Positions 62,059 through 64,000 of a stretch of 64,000 nt of DNA are shown one piece after another; positions within the stretch are counted from its first letter, which is position 1; each line of letters begins with the position of its first letter. The stretch is from Desulfomicrobium sp. UBA5193. Its GTDB lineage: Bacteria > Desulfobacterota > Desulfovibrionia > Desulfovibrionales > Desulfomicrobiaceae. The stretch covers positions 702,542 through 766,541 of the forward strand of contig DHWB01000011.1 of assembly GCA_002412965.1 (NCBI GenBank). The letters are read 5' to 3'. The position numbers were made by a program, and so were the translations under genes. The notes beneath the pieces were generated by a model that ran no database searches, was not told the DNA's origin, and was given only the letters and a program-made list of their open reading frames with translations.

Positions 62059-63876
62059 CTACGTTGATTTGTGCAGCGACTGCAAAGCGGAATGCAGAGC
62101 CACTGCCTTTTTGACGCCAATGCCCGGCAAGGCGGACAATTCATCGACGCCGGCGCGGATCATGGCCTCGACGCTGTCGAAATGCTCCCACAGCAGGCGA
62201 GCCGTCCTGGGACCGACTCCGGGCAGGGAGTCCAGCTCGGATGCAAGTTGTGCGGAGCGCTTGTGGCGGCGAAGCCTGGAAATGACAAATCGATGCGCCG
62301 TGTCGCGGATATGCTGCAACAGGAGCATCTCCGGGCTTCCCGGCTTGAGGGCCAGCGGGTTCTTGCGTCCGGGGCGGAAGATGAGGTCACCCAGCTCTCC
62401 GGCCCTGCGGCTCTCGCCCTTGGCGATGGCGGCCAGTGCGATGCCTTCCCCGCCCTTTTCGGCCAGCGTCCGTTCCACGGCGCCGAGCTGGCCCTTGCCG
62501 CCATCAATGAGCAGCAGGTCCGGCCAGGGCGGACCGGACGCGAGCCTTCTGGCCACAAAACTGACCAGCGCCAGATAGTCGTCGCTGGTGCCTTCCAGCT
62601 CCGGAAAAGTGTACAGGCGATACGCGCTCTTCTCTTCCCGCCCATCAACAAAGACGACCATACCGACCCGCATGCCCTCGCCCTGGATGTGCGAGGCGTC
62701 CACGCATTCGATCCGCTCCACCTCCCCCGCCACGCCGAGGGCGCGGGCCAGTTCCACCGGGGTTGTCGCTGTGCGGCGTTGCTGGGTCGCATGAGCCCGG
62801 GCATTTGCAGTGGCGATATCCACCAAGCGGCGTTCCTGATCGCCGCGAGCCTTGACCACGCTCACCTTGCCGCCGCGCATGTCGGCCAGGGCCTCCTCCA
62901 GGGCGGGGTCCTGGCAGCCGAAGGCGGTCACGATCCGGGCCGGAATGAACCGTTCCGGCGTGTAATACTGCATGAGAAACGAATCCGTCAGGCTCGCCTC
63001 TTCCTCCGGAGTCTCCACCGCCGCTCCAGGGAACCAGAAGGTCTGGCCGTCGATGATGCGGCCCTGGCGCACGAAGACGATGGCCAGAGCGGCGCCGTTC
63101 TCGTTGCCGTGCACGCCGATGACATCCAGGTCGCGGTCATCGGAGAGCACGGCGGCCTGACGCTCGACCGTCTCGCGCAGGGCGCGGATGCTGTCCCGCA
63201 GTCGGGCCGCGCCCTCGAAATCCAGGGCATCGGAGAGGCGCATCATCTCTGTCCGCAGTCCGGCCAACAGCTCCACCGACTTGCCGGACAGAAAAAGTTC
63301 AACTTGCCGCACGACCTGCCGATATTCCTCTTCAGATACGGGCAGGCAGCACGGCCCCAAACAGCGCCCAATGTGATATTGCAGGCAGGGCCGGGTGCGG
63401 TTTGAAAAGACCGTGTCCCGGCATTTGCGCAACGGGAAGAGCCGGTCGATGACCCGCTTGGTTTCGCGTGCGGACAGGGCCGAGGTGAAGGGGCCGAAAT
63501 AGACCGAACCGTCCCGCAGCACCTTGCGCGTCAAGCGCAGGGCCGGAAAGGTATGATGGCGCGAGAGGCAGAACAGGACATACTGTTTGTCGTCGCGCAG
63601 GACGATGTTGTATTTGGGGCGGTGCTTCTTGATCAGGCTCGCCTCAAGCAGCAGCGCCTCCTTTTCCGTGGATGTGCACAGAAAATCGACGGCCTCGACA
63701 CGGGTCATCATGACCCGCACCTTGGGGGCAAGGCGATGCTCAGGCTGGAAATACGAGGCCAGCCGCCGCCGCAGCTGCCTGGCCTTGCCCACATAAATGA
63801 TTCTGCCCGCGGCGTTCTTCATCAGATACACGCCCGGGCAGAGGGGAAATGTCGGCAGGATTTCGCGGGAGATCAT
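62059..63876 (-). CDS. uvrC: Excinuclease ABC subunit C
   Basis: 605 residues, a normal UvrC length, from ATG 63876. The frame is open to a GTG at 63990, but those extra 38 residues are Ala/Pro/Arg-rich and unconserved. Domains: GIY-YIG nuclease (LCPGVYLMKNAAGRIIYVGKA, about 10-90), a Cys cluster region (RPCLQYHIGRCLGPCC), UVR motif for UvrB contact (SDALDFEGAARLRDSIR), the RNase H-like second nuclease (ECVDASHIQGE, LLLIDGGKGQL) and the C-terminal helix-hairpin-helix pair (LPGVGPRTARLL and LPGIGVKKAVAL). Makes both incisions in nucleotide excision repair. Confidence 0.97.
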   Translation of the reverse strand: MISREILPTFPLCPGVYLMKNAAGRIIYVGKARQLRRRLASYFQPEHRLAPKVRVMMTRVEAVDFLCTSTEKEALLLEASLIKKHRPKYNIVLRDDKQYVLFCLSRHHTFPALRLTRKVLRDGSVYFGPFTSALSARETKRVIDRLFPLRKCRDTVFSNRTRPCLQYHIGRCLGPCCLPVSEEEYRQVVRQVELFLSGKSVELLAGLRTEMMRLSDALDFEGAARLRDSIRALRETVERQAAVLSDDRDLDVIGVHGNENGAALAIVFVRQGRIIDGQTFWFPGAAVETPEEEASLTDSFLMQYYTPERFIPARIVTAFGCQDPALEEALADMRGGKVSVVKARGDQERRLVDIATANARAHATQQRRTATTPVELARALGVAGEVERIECVDASHIQGEGMRVGMVVFVDGREEKSAYRLYTFPELEGTSDDYLALVSFVARRLASGPPWPDLLLIDGGKGQLGAVERTLAEKGGEGIALAAIAKGESRRAGELGDLIFRPGRKNPLALKPGSPEMLLLQHIRDTAHRFVISRLRRHKRSAQLASELDSLPGVGPRTARLLWEHFDSVEAMIRAGVDELSALPGIGVKKAVALHSALQSLHKST

Positions 63877-64000
63877 CTGCGCCGTCTGCGGGGTGGCCGC
63901 TTGCGCGGTGGGCGTCCGTGCTCGGCGCGGGGATCGCTGCGCAAGGATTGGGGGTTTTCCGCTTCCACTTCGCTGCGCAGGCTGCTCCACATTTCCGCAG

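Noticed and set aside
63877..63990. N-terminal extension of UvrC from a GTG start
   Set aside because: The extra 38 residues are low-complexity Ala/Pro/Arg, and UvrC similarity and normal length begin at the ATG at 63876.

Overview
This window looks like a chromosomal segment from a free-living, probably anaerobic deltaproteobacterium of the Desulfovibrionales type (Desulfomicrobium or Desulfovibrio relatives). That placement is inferred from gene content: an octaheme tetrathionate-reductase-type cytochrome with its own membrane cytochrome b, very many PAS hybrid histidine kinases, a kai operon without kaiA, and a high-GC coding style with short AT-rich islands. No ribosomal RNA, tRNA, CRISPR array or prophage was seen.

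Bases 1-3758 (minus strand) hold a kaiC-kaiB-kaiB'-PAS kinase operon; the kinase runs off the left edge. An AT-rich spacer with a small Cys-rich ORF and a broken ISL3-family insertion sequence (3759-5061) separates it from cheD, a degenerate cheR-like gene and cheB (5052-7506). From 7679 to 20980 a minus-strand operon encodes four large hybrid histidine kinases and a single-domain response regulator. Two of the kinases have ABC-type periplasmic sensor domains and one has a PocR domain. A divergent XRE-PAS regulator (21385-23334) is followed by a chemotaxis operon on the plus strand (23486-31705): HBM-like chemoreceptor, CheW, soluble receptor-like protein, STAS protein, CheY, CheA, CheR.

Bases 31740-46593 (minus strand) are a second signalling block: a periplasmic binding protein, five more PAS kinases (three of them hybrid) and a CheB-CheR-PAS fusion. 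Counting the seven hybrid kinases, the two kinases without receiver and the left-edge PAS protein, about two thirds of the window is sensory machinery. Little downstream output is encoded beside it, so these proteins probably feed chemotaxis, the Kai output or unlinked regulators.

From 47177 the content turns metabolic. First comes a liv-type ABC importer operon whose last ATPase is fused in frame to a phenylacetate-CoA-ligase-like enzyme, and which is interrupted by a large palindromic element. It is followed by beta-carbonic anhydrase, a META-domain lipoprotein, an RluB/RsuA-type pseudouridine synthase, a TlpA-type thioredoxin and a NUDIX hydrolase. Next is an overlapping four-gene ECF-transporter-like operon (56710-58703). 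Its ATPase appears split into two complementary half-proteins, one with the ABC signature and no Walker A, the other with Walker A/B and no signature. This is my best candidate for an undescribed system. The right end holds a nucleotidyltransferase/small-protein pair, the octaheme cytochrome plus cytochrome b, and uvrC.

All calls come from reading translations and motifs by eye. Domain boundaries are approximate and no database search was possible.
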